From contig CAMRVW010000057.1 of NCBI GenBank assembly GCA_947054185.1, positions 1 to 12,261 on the forward strand: a stretch of DNA of 12,261 bases, read 5' to 3'. The notes beneath the pieces were generated by a model. It was not told the DNA's origin, ran no database searches, and saw only the letters and a list, made by a program, of their open reading frames with translations. The first letter of the stretch is position 1, and every line of letters begins with the position of its first letter. Below are positions 1-6,975 of this stretch, one piece after another. The stretch is from an uncultured Rikenellaceae bacterium (GTDB taxonomy: Bacteria; Bacteroidota; Bacteroidia; Bacteroidales; Rikenellaceae). The position numbers and the translations under genes are program-made.

Positions 1-5
1 AAAAC

Positions 6-323
6 ATGTCTCTTTATCGTGCAGCGATGGACTCAAAGAGAGTGGGGACATTTGAGTTGTTCACATACGCCGAATTGCCTTACTATGACATGACAAGCAA
101 GAAGAAACTTGCCCTTGGAGCGGCCACAGACCAGAATAGTTCGCAAGCGTCTATTGCTTATGTCAAGACCGAGGTTGTCAGGGCAATGGGCGATGTCGAG
201 ATGTTCCTTAATGAAAAGTCGGCCACAGAACGCGGAGATGTAATCGGCTTTCAGATGAGATTCACCGCAATGCCTTATCAGTCAAAATACATAGCGGCAA
301 TATACTCGACCAAGGAGGCGTAA
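6..323 (+). CDS. Unrecognised phage protein, possibly the C-terminal part of a longer virion protein
   Basis: A 105-residue frame ends in TAA two bases before the peptidase gene. The frame stays open to the left edge of the window (an Asn codon precedes the first ATG), so the ATG at 6 may be internal and the true start may lie outside. I see no signal peptide, membrane segment or catalytic motif. The last part (about residues 77-105, beginning RGDVIGFQMRF) alternates hydrophobic and polar residues like beta strands. Its place, downstream of the presumed head genes and just before lysis and tail genes, fits a head or head-tail joining protein, and a capsid C-terminus is conceivable. That is inference from position only. 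Confidence 0.55.
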   Translation: MSLYRAAMDSKRVGTFELFTYAELPYYDMTSKKKLALGAATDQNSSQASIAYVKTEVVRAMGDVEMFLNEKSATERGDVIGFQMRFTAMPYQSKYIAAIYSTKEA

Positions 324-325
324 CA

Positions 326-796
326 ATGGACAAGAAAATAAGCCCTAATGTTACGTTACAGGAGGCGATCAAGAGCCAAACCGCCACGCGCTTGGGCCTT
401 GCCAACACTCCGGGGAGTGTCGAGCTCGAGAATATGAAGCGTATTGCCAATGCCATATTCGAACCGGTAAGGCGCGATGTGGCTCATGGCAAACCTCTTG
501 CGATAACCTCGTTTTATCGTTCATGGGATGTCAATGCAGCGGTTGGTGGCAGCGTCTGCTCGCAACATTCACGTGGTGAGGCAATGGACATAGACGCCGA
601 CATTCACGGAGGGTGTACCAACCGACAGGTGTTCGATTACATACGCAGGAATCTCAAGTTTGACCAGTTGATATGGGAGTTTGGAAGTGGCGCCAGTCCT
701 GATTGGGTGCATGTGTCGCTCAAGGCTTCGGGTAATCGCCGACAGGTGTTGCGCTCGGTAAGACGCGGCGACAAAACAATGTATGAAAAGCTATGA
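326..796 (+). CDS. Peptidase M15-type endolysin (D-Ala-D-Ala carboxypeptidase-like)
   Basis: This is a 156-residue zinc peptidase of the M15 family (Peptidase_M15_3-like), expected to cut peptide cross-links in peptidoglycan and to act as the phage endolysin. The metal-binding pattern is visible: S79-x-H81, then G84-E-A-M-D88-I-D around residues 79-90, and H129 in the WVHVS motif at 127-131. H81, D88 and H129 are the expected zinc ligands, and E118 in IWEFG is a candidate catalytic acid. The Ser-Phe-Tyr-Arg at 62-65 matches the usual SxYR segment of the family. No signal peptide is seen, so it probably needs a holin or another route to the periplasm. A good Shine-Dalgarno-like AAGGAGG lies at 312-318. 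The stop codon overlaps the next start in ATGA, pointing to translational coupling with the membrane protein that follows. Confidence 0.88.
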   Translation: MDKKISPNVTLQEAIKSQTATRLGLANTPGSVELENMKRIANAIFEPVRRDVAHGKPLAITSFYRSWDVNAAVGGSVCSQHSRGEAMDIDADIHGGCTNRQVFDYIRRNLKFDQLIWEFGSGASPDWVHVSLKASGNRRQVLRSVRRGDKTMYEKL

Positions 797-1149
797 TAGA
801 GATAATAGTATCAGTTGCCGGAGCTGTGATCAGCGGCGGGTCGTTGGGGTTATTGCTGTTTTACCGACAAAAACAGCGCAAGGAACGGGCCGAAGCCACA
901 GCAGCCGAGATAGACAATCAGTCGGCCATTAACGACGAATATCGCAAGGTGACCGATGAATGGAAAACGATTGCTTCCGACATGCGTAACGAGTCGAAAG
1001 AGGCACTCTCCCAAGTACAGCAGTTACGCCAAGAGCGCGATTGTGCTCTCAAAGAGAATGCACGATTGACCATTGCCGTCGAAACAGACAAAGTGCGGTT
1101 GTGTCAAGTGCGCAATTGCGCTAATCGAGAGCCACACACAGGTTATTAA
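793..1149 (+). CDS. Small membrane-anchored coiled-coil protein, candidate lysis protein
   Basis: The 118-residue product starts with one membrane segment (about residues 4-24), followed by a basic stretch (RQKQRKER, 25-32) and a charged, heptad-like helical region (about 31-100). It ends with two cysteines in C104-x4-C109 followed by REP and a terminal GY. From memory, similar short proteins with this Cys/REP tail sit beside M15 peptidases in Bacteroidales prophages. Its start overlaps the endolysin stop by four bases, so it is coupled to the lysis cassette. It could be an inner-membrane spanin (Rz-like), a holin or holin partner, or an unrelated anchor. The topology is unclear: the positive residues right after the membrane segment favour a cytoplasmic C-terminus, which argues against an Rz-like role. 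The function is not established. Confidence 0.75.
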   Translation: MIEIIVSVAGAVISGGSLGLLLFYRQKQRKERAEATAAEIDNQSAINDEYRKVTDEWKTIASDMRNESKEALSQVQQLRQERDCALKENARLTIAVETDKVRLCQVRNCANREPHTGY

Positions 1150-1167
1150 CAAAAAAAACAAAAAGAA

Positions 1168-1647
1168 ATGAAACATCTATTGTATGCAATGCTTATTGTC
1201 ATTTGTCTTTGCGGTTGCACGGGCCACAGACATTTGCCTGCAACCGTAACGACACGTGACAGTGTTGTCGTCACGGAGGTGGTGCGAGACACAATCATAA
1301 CACTTGCACCTGACAGCTCCATGATACAGGCGCTTGTCGAGTGCGATAGTGTGGGTCAGGCAAGGCTTAAGCAGTTGCTCGACATCAAGTCGGGCACGAA
1401 TGTAAAACCGCCTAAGGTGACGATAACCGAAAATGTACTTACAGCCAAAGTGGAGGTCGATTCCCTGGATGTATATATGAAGCTGAAGGATCGCTATAAA
1501 GAGCATTATAAGGCTGAGAAAATAATAGAGACCGTTGAGGTCAACAGATTGACAAGATGGCAACTCTTTAGAATGCGCTTAGGTGAGGCCGCCTTGTTTG
1601 CAGCAGCCGGAGGCGTGGCAATTTGGTTGATTCGTAAACGCAGATAG
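1168..1647 (+). CDS. Lipoprotein with C-terminal membrane segment, candidate unimolecular spanin
   Basis: The 159-residue protein begins with a lipoprotein signal (hydrophobic residues 4-16, lipobox L14-C-G-C17) and ends with a second hydrophobic segment (about 138-155) followed by RKRR. The middle is mostly polar, beta-prone near 25-50 and helical and charged near 105-130. Lipid anchoring at one end and an inner-membrane segment at the other is the plan of one-piece spanins such as phage T1 gp11, which join the outer and inner membranes and fuse them in the last step of lysis. Its position after the endolysin supports this. The 18 bases before the ATG are almost all A, as common for Bacteroidota starts. 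The TAG at 1645 is an ordinary stop: readthrough would add only about 11 codons. The spanin role is inferred from architecture, not similarity. Confidence 0.8.
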   Translation: MKHLLYAMLIVICLCGCTGHRHLPATVTTRDSVVVTEVVRDTIITLAPDSSMIQALVECDSVGQARLKQLLDIKSGTNVKPPKVTITENVLTAKVEVDSLDVYMKLKDRYKEHYKAEKIIETVEVNRLTRWQLFRMRLGEAALFAAAGGVAIWLIRKRR

Positions 1648-1649
1648 AT

Positions 1650-1853
1650 ATGGCACAAAAGAAAGGACAAAAAGAGCCCGTGAGGGATGAGTTTGAGGCT
1701 ATCGCACGTCGTTACAGCAAACATTATCCCAAGAACAAGGTGTTTTACATCACAAGCGACAAGCAGGTGTTTCTGAGCAACGATCAGCGGTTGGCTCAGA
1801 TGCATCAAAAGGCGTTGGGCTCAGGTGAAATTGTAACAATAAAAATAGATTGA
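1650..1853 (+). CDS. Small hypothetical phage protein (67 residues)
   Basis: This is a short soluble protein, rich in Lys and Gln, with no membrane segment or signal. Its N-terminal third is charged (KKGQKEPVRDEFEAIARRY); the rest reads like a small alpha/beta fold, with KVFYITSDKQVFL in the middle and a final strand EIVTIKI. It starts two bases after the lipoprotein stop and ends one base before the sheath start, so it lies inside the same transcript. I recall similar small proteins just before DUF2586 genes in Bacteroidales prophages, but no function. A tail completion or chaperone role is possible from position and is a guess. Confidence 0.65.
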   Translation: MAQKKGQKEPVRDEFEAIARRYSKHYPKNKVFYITSDKQVFLSNDQRLAQMHQKALGSGEIVTIKID

Positions 1854-1854
1854 A

Positions 1855-3027
1855 ATGGGAAACTTACCCGGAGTTTACATAACACTCGGTAATGGCAATC
1901 TCGGGCGTACGACATCGACAAACGACGGTGTGGCCGGCTTAATACTTACCGGCAATGCGGTGCAAGGCAAGCTCGAGTTAAACAAGCATTATCTTCTTTC
2001 CGGCACAGCCGATCTTGCCGCCTTAGGCGTCAACTCAGGCAACAACTTCCTTGTTGATAAAGAGGTACGAGCCTTTTATGCGCAAGCCGGTGAAGGGGCC
2101 GAACTTCACCTTATGTTGGTATCGCAGGCCACCACTCTGACGGCAATATGTTCGCCGGGCGAAGACTCGCCTGTGAATAAGTTGATAAATTCAGCCGGTG
2201 GACGCATACGCCTTTTAGGAGTAAACAAACTTGCCCCGGAGGAATATGAGCTCAACACAAGTCAAGGTATTGATGCTGACACGATAACCGCATTGGAAAA
2301 AATGCAACAATCGGCCGAGGCATCACGGGCGGCGATACGCCCGTTTCGTGCCTTGCTTCCTGCGGCCTCATGGAACGGCTCAACAGACAATCTTTACAAA
2401 CCGCGTGAGGGTTCGTTCAACAACGTTGCCGTTATCCTTGCCAGTGACGATGCGGTAAACCATACGGCAGCGATTGGCTTGGTGTTGGGGCGAGCCTCGA
2501 AAGCAGAGGCGCATCAAAGTATCGGCAGAGTCAAAAATGGCGCTATCGCCACAACGGGCTATTTTACCGATGGTTCTCTTTACACAGACTGCAGCGGTAT
2601 GGCCGAACTGCTTAACGATGCAGGGTATGTCTTCTTCATGAAATATCCCACTCGCAACGGCTGTTACCTTAACGGCGACCCGATGGCAGCTCCGGCAACC
2701 GACGATTACTCCCAACTCTATCTTGGACGTGTTATAGACAAGGCGGTAACCATCATCTATGACACATACATTACCGAAGTGTTGGACAACATCTCGGTGG
2801 AGGATGACGGCTCGCTCGACCCCAACCAATGCATATATCTGCAAAATCAACTCAATGGCGCGATAGCCTCTCAGATGACCGGCCAAATAAGCAGCTCTGA
2901 AGTCTATATCGACCCGGCACAAAACATTATCGCCACAGGTAAACTTTGTGTCTCTGCGTTGATTGTCCCCAAGGGCATTATCAATCAGATCAACGTTGAT
3001 TTGGCATTCAATAACCCTGCAAAATAG
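1855..3027 (+). CDS. DUF2586-type contractile tail sheath protein
   Basis: The 390-residue protein matches the DUF2586 family as I remember it: an N-terminal GNLPGVYITLGNGNLG stretch, a small-residue-rich body, and a C-terminal half containing ATTGYFTDGSLYTDCSG (about residues 235-255) and the segment YLGRVIDKAVTIIYDTY (about 287-303). DUF2586 proteins take the sheath position in Mu-like phages of Bacteroidota, forming the outer contractile cylinder that drives the tube through the cell envelope. The order that follows (tube-sized gene, frameshifted chaperone, tape measure) is the standard shaft order and supports the call. There are no membrane segments. It ends in TAG, followed quickly by TGA in the same frame, so TAG is a true stop here. 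Confidence 0.82.
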   Translation: MGNLPGVYITLGNGNLGRTTSTNDGVAGLILTGNAVQGKLELNKHYLLSGTADLAALGVNSGNNFLVDKEVRAFYAQAGEGAELHLMLVSQATTLTAICSPGEDSPVNKLINSAGGRIRLLGVNKLAPEEYELNTSQGIDADTITALEKMQQSAEASRAAIRPFRALLPAASWNGSTDNLYKPREGSFNNVAVILASDDAVNHTAAIGLVLGRASKAEAHQSIGRVKNGAIATTGYFTDGSLYTDCSGMAELLNDAGYVFFMKYPTRNGCYLNGDPMAAPATDDYSQLYLGRVIDKAVTIIYDTYITEVLDNISVEDDGSLDPNQCIYLQNQLNGAIASQMTGQISSSEVYIDPAQNIIATGKLCVSALIVPKGIINQINVDLAFNNPAK

Positions 3028-3035
3028 GCGATACG

Positions 3036-3473
3036 ATGAAAAAGGTAAGAATAAATTCGCGCGAATATGCGTGGGGAGACATTTCTGTCACGCTTTTCGG
3101 GCAACCGGTGCTCGGCATTCGGGGCATCGATTACACATAGAAGAAAAACAAAGAGGCTCTTTATGCCGCCGGTCGCTATGCCAAAAGTATTCAGCACGGC
3201 CGTCGAGAGAGCGAAGGCACATTGACTATTTTACAGAGCGAACTCATCGCTCTTAACAAATCGGCTGTCGCTGCCGGCTATGTCGACCTTTTGGATGTCG
3301 ACCTTGACATACAAGTCTCATATGTCGACTCTGCCGGCACCCTTACGATAGATCGTATTGTCGGGGCCTCTTTCAGCGAACTTCCGCAAGGCCTTAAGGA
3401 GGGCGACATGAATCAGGAGATTGCCCTTCCGTTCGTTGCATTGGATATAGAGTATAACATAACAAACGCATAA
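3036..3473 (+). CDS. Probable tail tube protein, interrupted by an in-frame amber codon
   Basis: Read through codon 35, this frame gives a 145-residue protein of the size expected for a tail tube subunit, and it sits between sheath and assembly chaperone where the tube gene belongs. It starts at the ATG at 3036 (MKKVRINSREYAWGDISV), nine bases after the sheath stop. Codon 35 is TAG (3138-3140) in the segment GIDYT-stop-KKNKEALYAAGR; both sides look like one continuous charged and conserved region, with no frame change. Without readthrough only a 34-residue peptide is made. The downstream remainder has no in-frame ATG near the break; its first start-like codon is TTG at 3222, giving 83 residues (TILQSELIALNKS to ITNA). 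An ancestral CAG (Gln) changed by C to T, or AAG (Lys), would explain the stop. Suppression, a decayed prophage or a base-call error all fit; tube identity is by position and size. Confidence 0.7.
3138..3140 (+). other. In-frame TAG (amber) codon within the tail tube frame
   Basis: TAG is codon 35 of the frame beginning at 3036, preceded by ACA and followed by AAG AAA AAC. The same frame then runs without a stop to TAA at 3471. TAG also ends ordinary genes at 1645, 3025, 10422 and 11968, so this one is unlikely to reflect genome-wide reassignment. Confidence 0.85.
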
Positions 3474-3475
3474 CT

Positions 3476-3772
3476 ATGAAAGTGACAAATGAACAGATTG
3501 CCGAATGGAAAAAGAAATTCGGCGACATTTACCAATACAACACCGACGACGGCCAATATGGCTGTTATCTGCGCAAACCTTCACGCCTCACGCTTTCCCG
3601 GGCCGGCAGTGTGGCATCGACCGACCCCCTGAAATATTCGGAGGTTATCATCTCCGATTGTTGGCTTGGGGGTGATGAGCAGATAAAGAGCGATGATTCC
3701 TATTTTCTCGGTCTATCGAAGATGCTCGGTGAGCTTGTCGAGATTAAGGAGGGCACCCTAAAAAAGCTCTAA
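3476..3772 (+). CDS. Tail assembly chaperone, short form (gpG-like)
   Basis: The zero-frame product is 98 residues, soluble and charged, starting MKVTNEQIAEWKKKFGDIY and ending LGELVEIKEGTLKKL. The part around residues 14-60 (YQYNTDDGQYGCYLRKPSRLTLSRA) resembles short proteins placed before tape measure genes in Bacteroidales Mu-like phages. Its job by analogy with lambda gpG and P2 gpE is to coat and protect the tape measure while the tube assembles. The zero frame ends only four bases after a dnaX-type slippery heptamer, and the -1 frame is open from 3748 to 3961, which marks it as the short partner of a frameshift pair. Confidence 0.82.
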   Translation: MKVTNEQIAEWKKKFGDIYQYNTDDGQYGCYLRKPSRLTLSRAGSVASTDPLKYSEVIISDCWLGGDEQIKSDDSYFLGLSKMLGELVEIKEGTLKKL

Positions 3773-3963
3773 GCGGCACCGAGATAGTGGAGCGTCCCGG
3801 GTGGCTTTTTATCGGTTCCGCCCTCGTTGCCTCAGAGCTGCATCTCGACCCCGACACATTATCTGACGACGACTGGGCCATGAAAGTGCGCATGGCCCTT
3901 TATATAGAAGTTCGAAGAAATAACAATAAAGCACAATTGTTGAGCAAACTTTTCGGCAAGTAA
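3476..3963 (+). CDS. Tail assembly chaperone, frameshifted long form (gpGT-like)
   Basis: Slipping -1 at A AAA AAG (3760-3766) joins the first 97 residues to a 65-residue extension that starts ALSGTEIVERPGWLF and ends QLLSKLFGK, giving about 162 residues. The extension frame has no early ATG and no initiation site of its own: it opens after TAA at 3745 and runs to TAA at 3961, whose last base is the first base of the tape measure ATG. A small start-less frame between chaperone and tape measure is the hallmark of the G/GT arrangement of lambda and many other long-tailed phages. The T-like domain is expected to contact the tape measure or tube subunits, and the ratio of the two forms matters for tail assembly. 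Confidence 0.85.
3760..3766 (+). promoter_or_regulatory. Slippery heptamer A AAA AAG for -1 ribosomal frameshifting
   Basis: In the zero frame the bases read ct-A AAA AAG, the same heptamer used by E. coli dnaX, with the zero-frame stop four bases downstream. Two tRNALys can re-pair with AAA AAA in the -1 frame. An SD-like AAGGAGGG lies at 3746-3753, about as far upstream as the stimulator in dnaX. Confidence 0.88.
3773..3821 (+). promoter_or_regulatory. Possible stem that stimulates frameshifting
   Basis: GCGG (3773-3776) can pair with CCGC (3818-3821), and ACCGA (3778-3782) with TCGGT (3812-3816), separated by a single C/T mismatch. This makes a nine-pair stem around a loop of about 29 bases. 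It begins six bases after the slippery heptamer, within the usual 5-9 base window. The pairing was found by eye and was not folded, so it may not be the best structure. Confidence 0.45.
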
Positions 3964-6362
3964 TGTCTATTGGCAAATATCAATATATCATAGAGCTGCG
4001 AGATAAAATATCTTCGCAACTTAATGCCATTGGCAAAGTCATGCAAGCGACCGGGCAAGGTATTGATAAAACCAGGCAGGGCACCAAAAGTCTCGGCAGT
4101 TCACTCGGCCAGTTACGCAAACGCATAGAACTGCTTCGGGCACAAAAGGAGCTCATCAATCCCAACAATGTATCAGAGATAAGACAGCTCAACAAGGAGA
4201 TAAATACTCTTGAGAATAAGTTATCAAAACTCGATAATGTCGGCCGCGGAGGCAATCTGAAAAATTTATTCAATGAGCTCAAAAGCAGTGTTGCCGGCAT
4301 TGCGCTTAATCCTATCGCGTTAGGTGCTGCCGCCACAGGCTTTTCTGTCAAATCGGCCATGTCGTTTGAAGAGGGTATGTCTAAAGTGAACATTACCGCC
4401 CAACTGGCCCCCGAAGCCAAGAAAAGGCTTGCTGATGAGATAACGGATATTGCCACAAAGTATAATTTCGATTTGGCGGTGGCTCCGTCGGGATTTGAAA
4501 AAATCATCTCACAGACCGGTGATGTGAAGAAGTCCCTTAACATTCTCGACGCTTCAATAAAGGCGACGCGTGCCGGTTTTGTCGACCTTGACACTGTGTC
4601 GGCAGCAGCGGCGCAGACAGTCTCCATAACAGGGGCTGACGCCAATGAGATACTCGATGCCTTTTTTGCCTCCAAACGTGTGGGGGCCGGTGAGTTTGCC
4701 GATTTTGCCAATTACATGCCCGGACTGATTGCATCAGCCGACACTCTCGGAGTCAGGTACAAGGATGTCGCCGGCATTTTCGCATACATGACAGGAAAAG
4801 GTCAGTCGGCCGAACGGGCGAGTGTTCTTATGGGCAATATGTTTTCCATGCTGCAACGTTCCGATGTTACCGAAAAGTTAAAAGCAAACGGGGTGACGGT
4901 TTTCGATAAGGCGGGTAAATTGCGCGACATGGTCGACATATTCAGGGACCTCGGCAAGGTCATGGCGCCATTGAGTGACCAACAGGCATCCGCTTTTATG
5001 CAAGAGATAGGCATCACCGACAAGGAGGCTAAATCCGCATTCTCAATCATGAAGAGCGACATCGACAAGCTGAACAGATCGATGTCGGAGGTACGTAATT
5101 CGTCCGGGGAAATGGATAAGGCTCTCGAGCTGGCGTCAAACCCAGTGCAGCAATTTAATGACGGACTGAATAAATTGAAAAACATCGGCACCTCGCTTGG
5201 TATAAAGGTGATGCCGTTAGTATGCACCGTGCTCGATGTGCTCGGTGTAATTATCGATGCAGTAAGTGTTGCTGTTGATGTTTTGTCGGGATTTATCGGC
5301 GGTTGGATTTCTCTTATACAAGAGGGGAACCCGATAATAATAGGACTGACTGCACTGCTTGGCGCCTTGACTTTGGCCATGAACGCTCAAGCCATTGTCG
5401 CCGGAGCCGTACGTATGGCCACAACATTGTGGACCGGAGCACAGTGGTTACTCAATGCGGCACTGTCGGCCAATCCTATAGGTGCTGTCATTGCCATCAT
5501 CGTGGCCCTTATTGCGGTAATAGTCTTTTGTGTCACAAAGGTGGAGGGATGGGGTAAGCAGTGGGAATCATTGACAAACTTCATGAAGCTCTCGTGGCAA
5601 ACGGTGGTGGCAGCCTTTAAGCATCAGTGGACCACATTCTCGAATTTATTCCTTATAGGCCTCGACAGATTGAAGATTGGGTGGTATGTGTTTAAAGAGG
5701 CCTTGGGGTTCGGGGATTCTGATGAAAACAGGCGGATGATTGGCAAACTTAACGCCGATATTGAGGAACGCAAGAAAGCTATCGCAGAAGGGGCTAAAGA
5801 GGTGGCAACTTTGGCCGGTCAGGCTAAGGATTCTCTTACTTGGGAGTTATCCATAAAGGAAGGAGGAAGTTTCAAAGATACCATGTCTGAAATTACCGGT
5901 ACCGCAACAGGCATGATTCCCGATAATAAGATTGGCGACATCTCAATGTTTTACAATGGGATGGCAGGCAATAAAATAGATCCGGGAAAGACGCCTCGAA
6001 ATGCACATGGTAAAAATGAATCATCCTTGATAGACCTCAATAAAATCACGGACATGAAAGGGAGCGCGAACTATAATGCCATTGCAGCAAAACTCGCACC
6101 GGCCATAGTTCCTTCTATGTCTGTATCAACAGCTTTACCGTCGCCATCGACAGGTGCCCTTCCACCTGCGACGGTCCCACTGCCGTCAGATAACAGTGCC
6201 TCGTCTCAAAACGGAAGCATTTGGAATAGAGGCAAAGCTGCGATTCAGAAGATTTGCGACACCATCGAGATTCACATTGCCAATGCCGACGGCAAAGGTT
6301 ATGATACCATTAGAGAAGAAGTATCAAAGGTCCTTTTAGAAGTAATTGCAGATTATGCCTAA
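3963..6362 (+). CDS. Phage tail tape measure protein, TP901-type core
   Basis: This 799-residue protein sets tail length and is later passed toward the cell membrane. Residues about 35-95 form a charged coiled coil (LRKRIELLRAQKE, EINTLENKLSKLDN). Residues about 130-385 match the TP901/PhageMin_Tail core: MSFEEGMSKVNITAQL, then KYNFDLAVAPSGFEKIISQTG, NYMPGLIASADTLGVRYKD and the GKGQSAERASVLMGNMFSML stretch. Residues about 412-530 hold several hydrophobic segments, including a strong one at ANPIGAVIAIIVALIAVIVF. The C-terminus ends IEIHIANADGKGYDTIREEV, a short tail common on such proteins. At roughly 0.15 nm per residue the length predicts a tail of about 120 nm. The ATG overlaps the chaperone extension stop by one base (TAATG). 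Confidence 0.92.
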   Translation: MSIGKYQYIIELRDKISSQLNAIGKVMQATGQGIDKTRQGTKSLGSSLGQLRKRIELLRAQKELINPNNVSEIRQLNKEINTLENKLSKLDNVGRGGNLKNLFNELKSSVAGIALNPIALGAAATGFSVKSAMSFEEGMSKVNITAQLAPEAKKRLADEITDIATKYNFDLAVAPSGFEKIISQTGDVKKSLNILDASIKATRAGFVDLDTVSAAAAQTVSITGADANEILDAFFASKRVGAGEFADFANYMPGLIASADTLGVRYKDVAGIFAYMTGKGQSAERASVLMGNMFSMLQRSDVTEKLKANGVTVFDKAGKLRDMVDIFRDLGKVMAPLSDQQASAFMQEIGITDKEAKSAFSIMKSDIDKLNRSMSEVRNSSGEMDKALELASNPVQQFNDGLNKLKNIGTSLGIKVMPLVCTVLDVLGVIIDAVSVAVDVLSGFIGGWISLIQEGNPIIIGLTALLGALTLAMNAQAIVAGAVRMATTLWTGAQWLLNAALSANPIGAVIAIIVALIAVIVFCVTKVEGWGKQWESLTNFMKLSWQTVVAAFKHQWTTFSNLFLIGLDRLKIGWYVFKEALGFGDSDENRRMIGKLNADIEERKKAIAEGAKEVATLAGQAKDSLTWELSIKEGGSFKDTMSEITGTATGMIPDNKIGDISMFYNGMAGNKIDPGKTPRNAHGKNESSLIDLNKITDMKGSANYNAIAAKLAPAIVPSMSVSTALPSPSTGALPPATVPLPSDNSASSQNGSIWNRGKAAIQKICDTIEIHIANADGKGYDTIREEVSKVLLEVIADYA

Positions 6363-6365
6363 ATT

Positions 6366-6974
6366 ATGGAACATCGTTTTTCTATACCGTCAATATTGAG
6401 CGCTTACTTGGGCTCAAAAGGAATATTCTATCCGGGTGTATTTCTGAATAAAATGGAGGCTGATGGTCGGAGTGCCAGCAAATACGAGATGCAAACAGCA
6501 TCAACACCGATCTTAGAGACAAACGGCGCCATTCCATTAAGGATCGCCGATGTGTTAGGGCGATATTACTTCATGCCTGTATGGATTTATTTGGGCAGTA
6601 AAAAGACTGAAATACCAAACGCTGTCATAAGCATGACCGGGCGAAAAAACATTGTCGAGACACAATTGATTGGTGTACAAGGGAGCGTCAAAGAGCTTGT
6701 CAGTATCGCTGACTATGAGATTTCGCTTATTTCAACGGTTGTCGGCCAATCTCCCGATAGTTATCCGGAGGAGGCTGTAAGAGAATTGGTCGACCTTTAC
6801 AACAAGAACGAGGCCGTTGAGATTGTCAGCGGTATCACCGACATCGTCTTAGGAGCAGACAGTCACGTTGTGATCAAATCTATTTCATTCCCGGCCGTCG
6901 GAGGGTACGAAAATCAACAAATAGTGGAAATGTCGCTTGTGACAGACCGACTATTGGAACTGGAGGAGGTGTGA
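6366..6974 (+). CDS. DUF6046-type tail/baseplate protein
   Basis: The 202-residue soluble protein is recognised, with fair confidence, as DUF6046. It has a central segment ETNGAIPLRIADVLGRYYFMPVWIYL (about residues 54-80) and a C-terminal strand-rich part SFPAVGGYENQQIVEMSLVTDRL (about 175-197). In Bacteroidota Mu-like phages this family lies between the tape measure and the hub protein, the slot filled in other myophages by proteins that connect the tube tip to the hub (gpU- or gp53-like roles). That role is inferred from position. It starts three bases after the tape measure stop and is followed after one base by the hub gene. No membrane segment or enzyme motif is present. Confidence 0.72.
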   Translation: MEHRFSIPSILSAYLGSKGIFYPGVFLNKMEADGRSASKYEMQTASTPILETNGAIPLRIADVLGRYYFMPVWIYLGSKKTEIPNAVISMTGRKNIVETQLIGVQGSVKELVSIADYEISLISTVVGQSPDSYPEEAVRELVDLYNKNEAVEIVSGITDIVLGADSHVVIKSISFPAVGGYENQQIVEMSLVTDRLLELEEV

Positions 6975-6975
6975 T

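Noticed and set aside
3036..3473. Genome-wide reassignment of TAG to a sense codon
   Set aside because: TAG ends four other genes at sensible places, two of them with another stop within a few codons and one inside the start of the next gene. Only one gene in the window has an internal TAG.
3980..4711. A 243-residue open frame on the minus strand inside the tape measure gene
   Set aside because: It is antisense to a well-supported coding region, its composition is low-complexity Ser/Ala/Leu as expected of a mirror frame, and it resembles no family. Other long minus-strand frames (for example 2380-2922 and 4802-5380) were dropped for the same reason.
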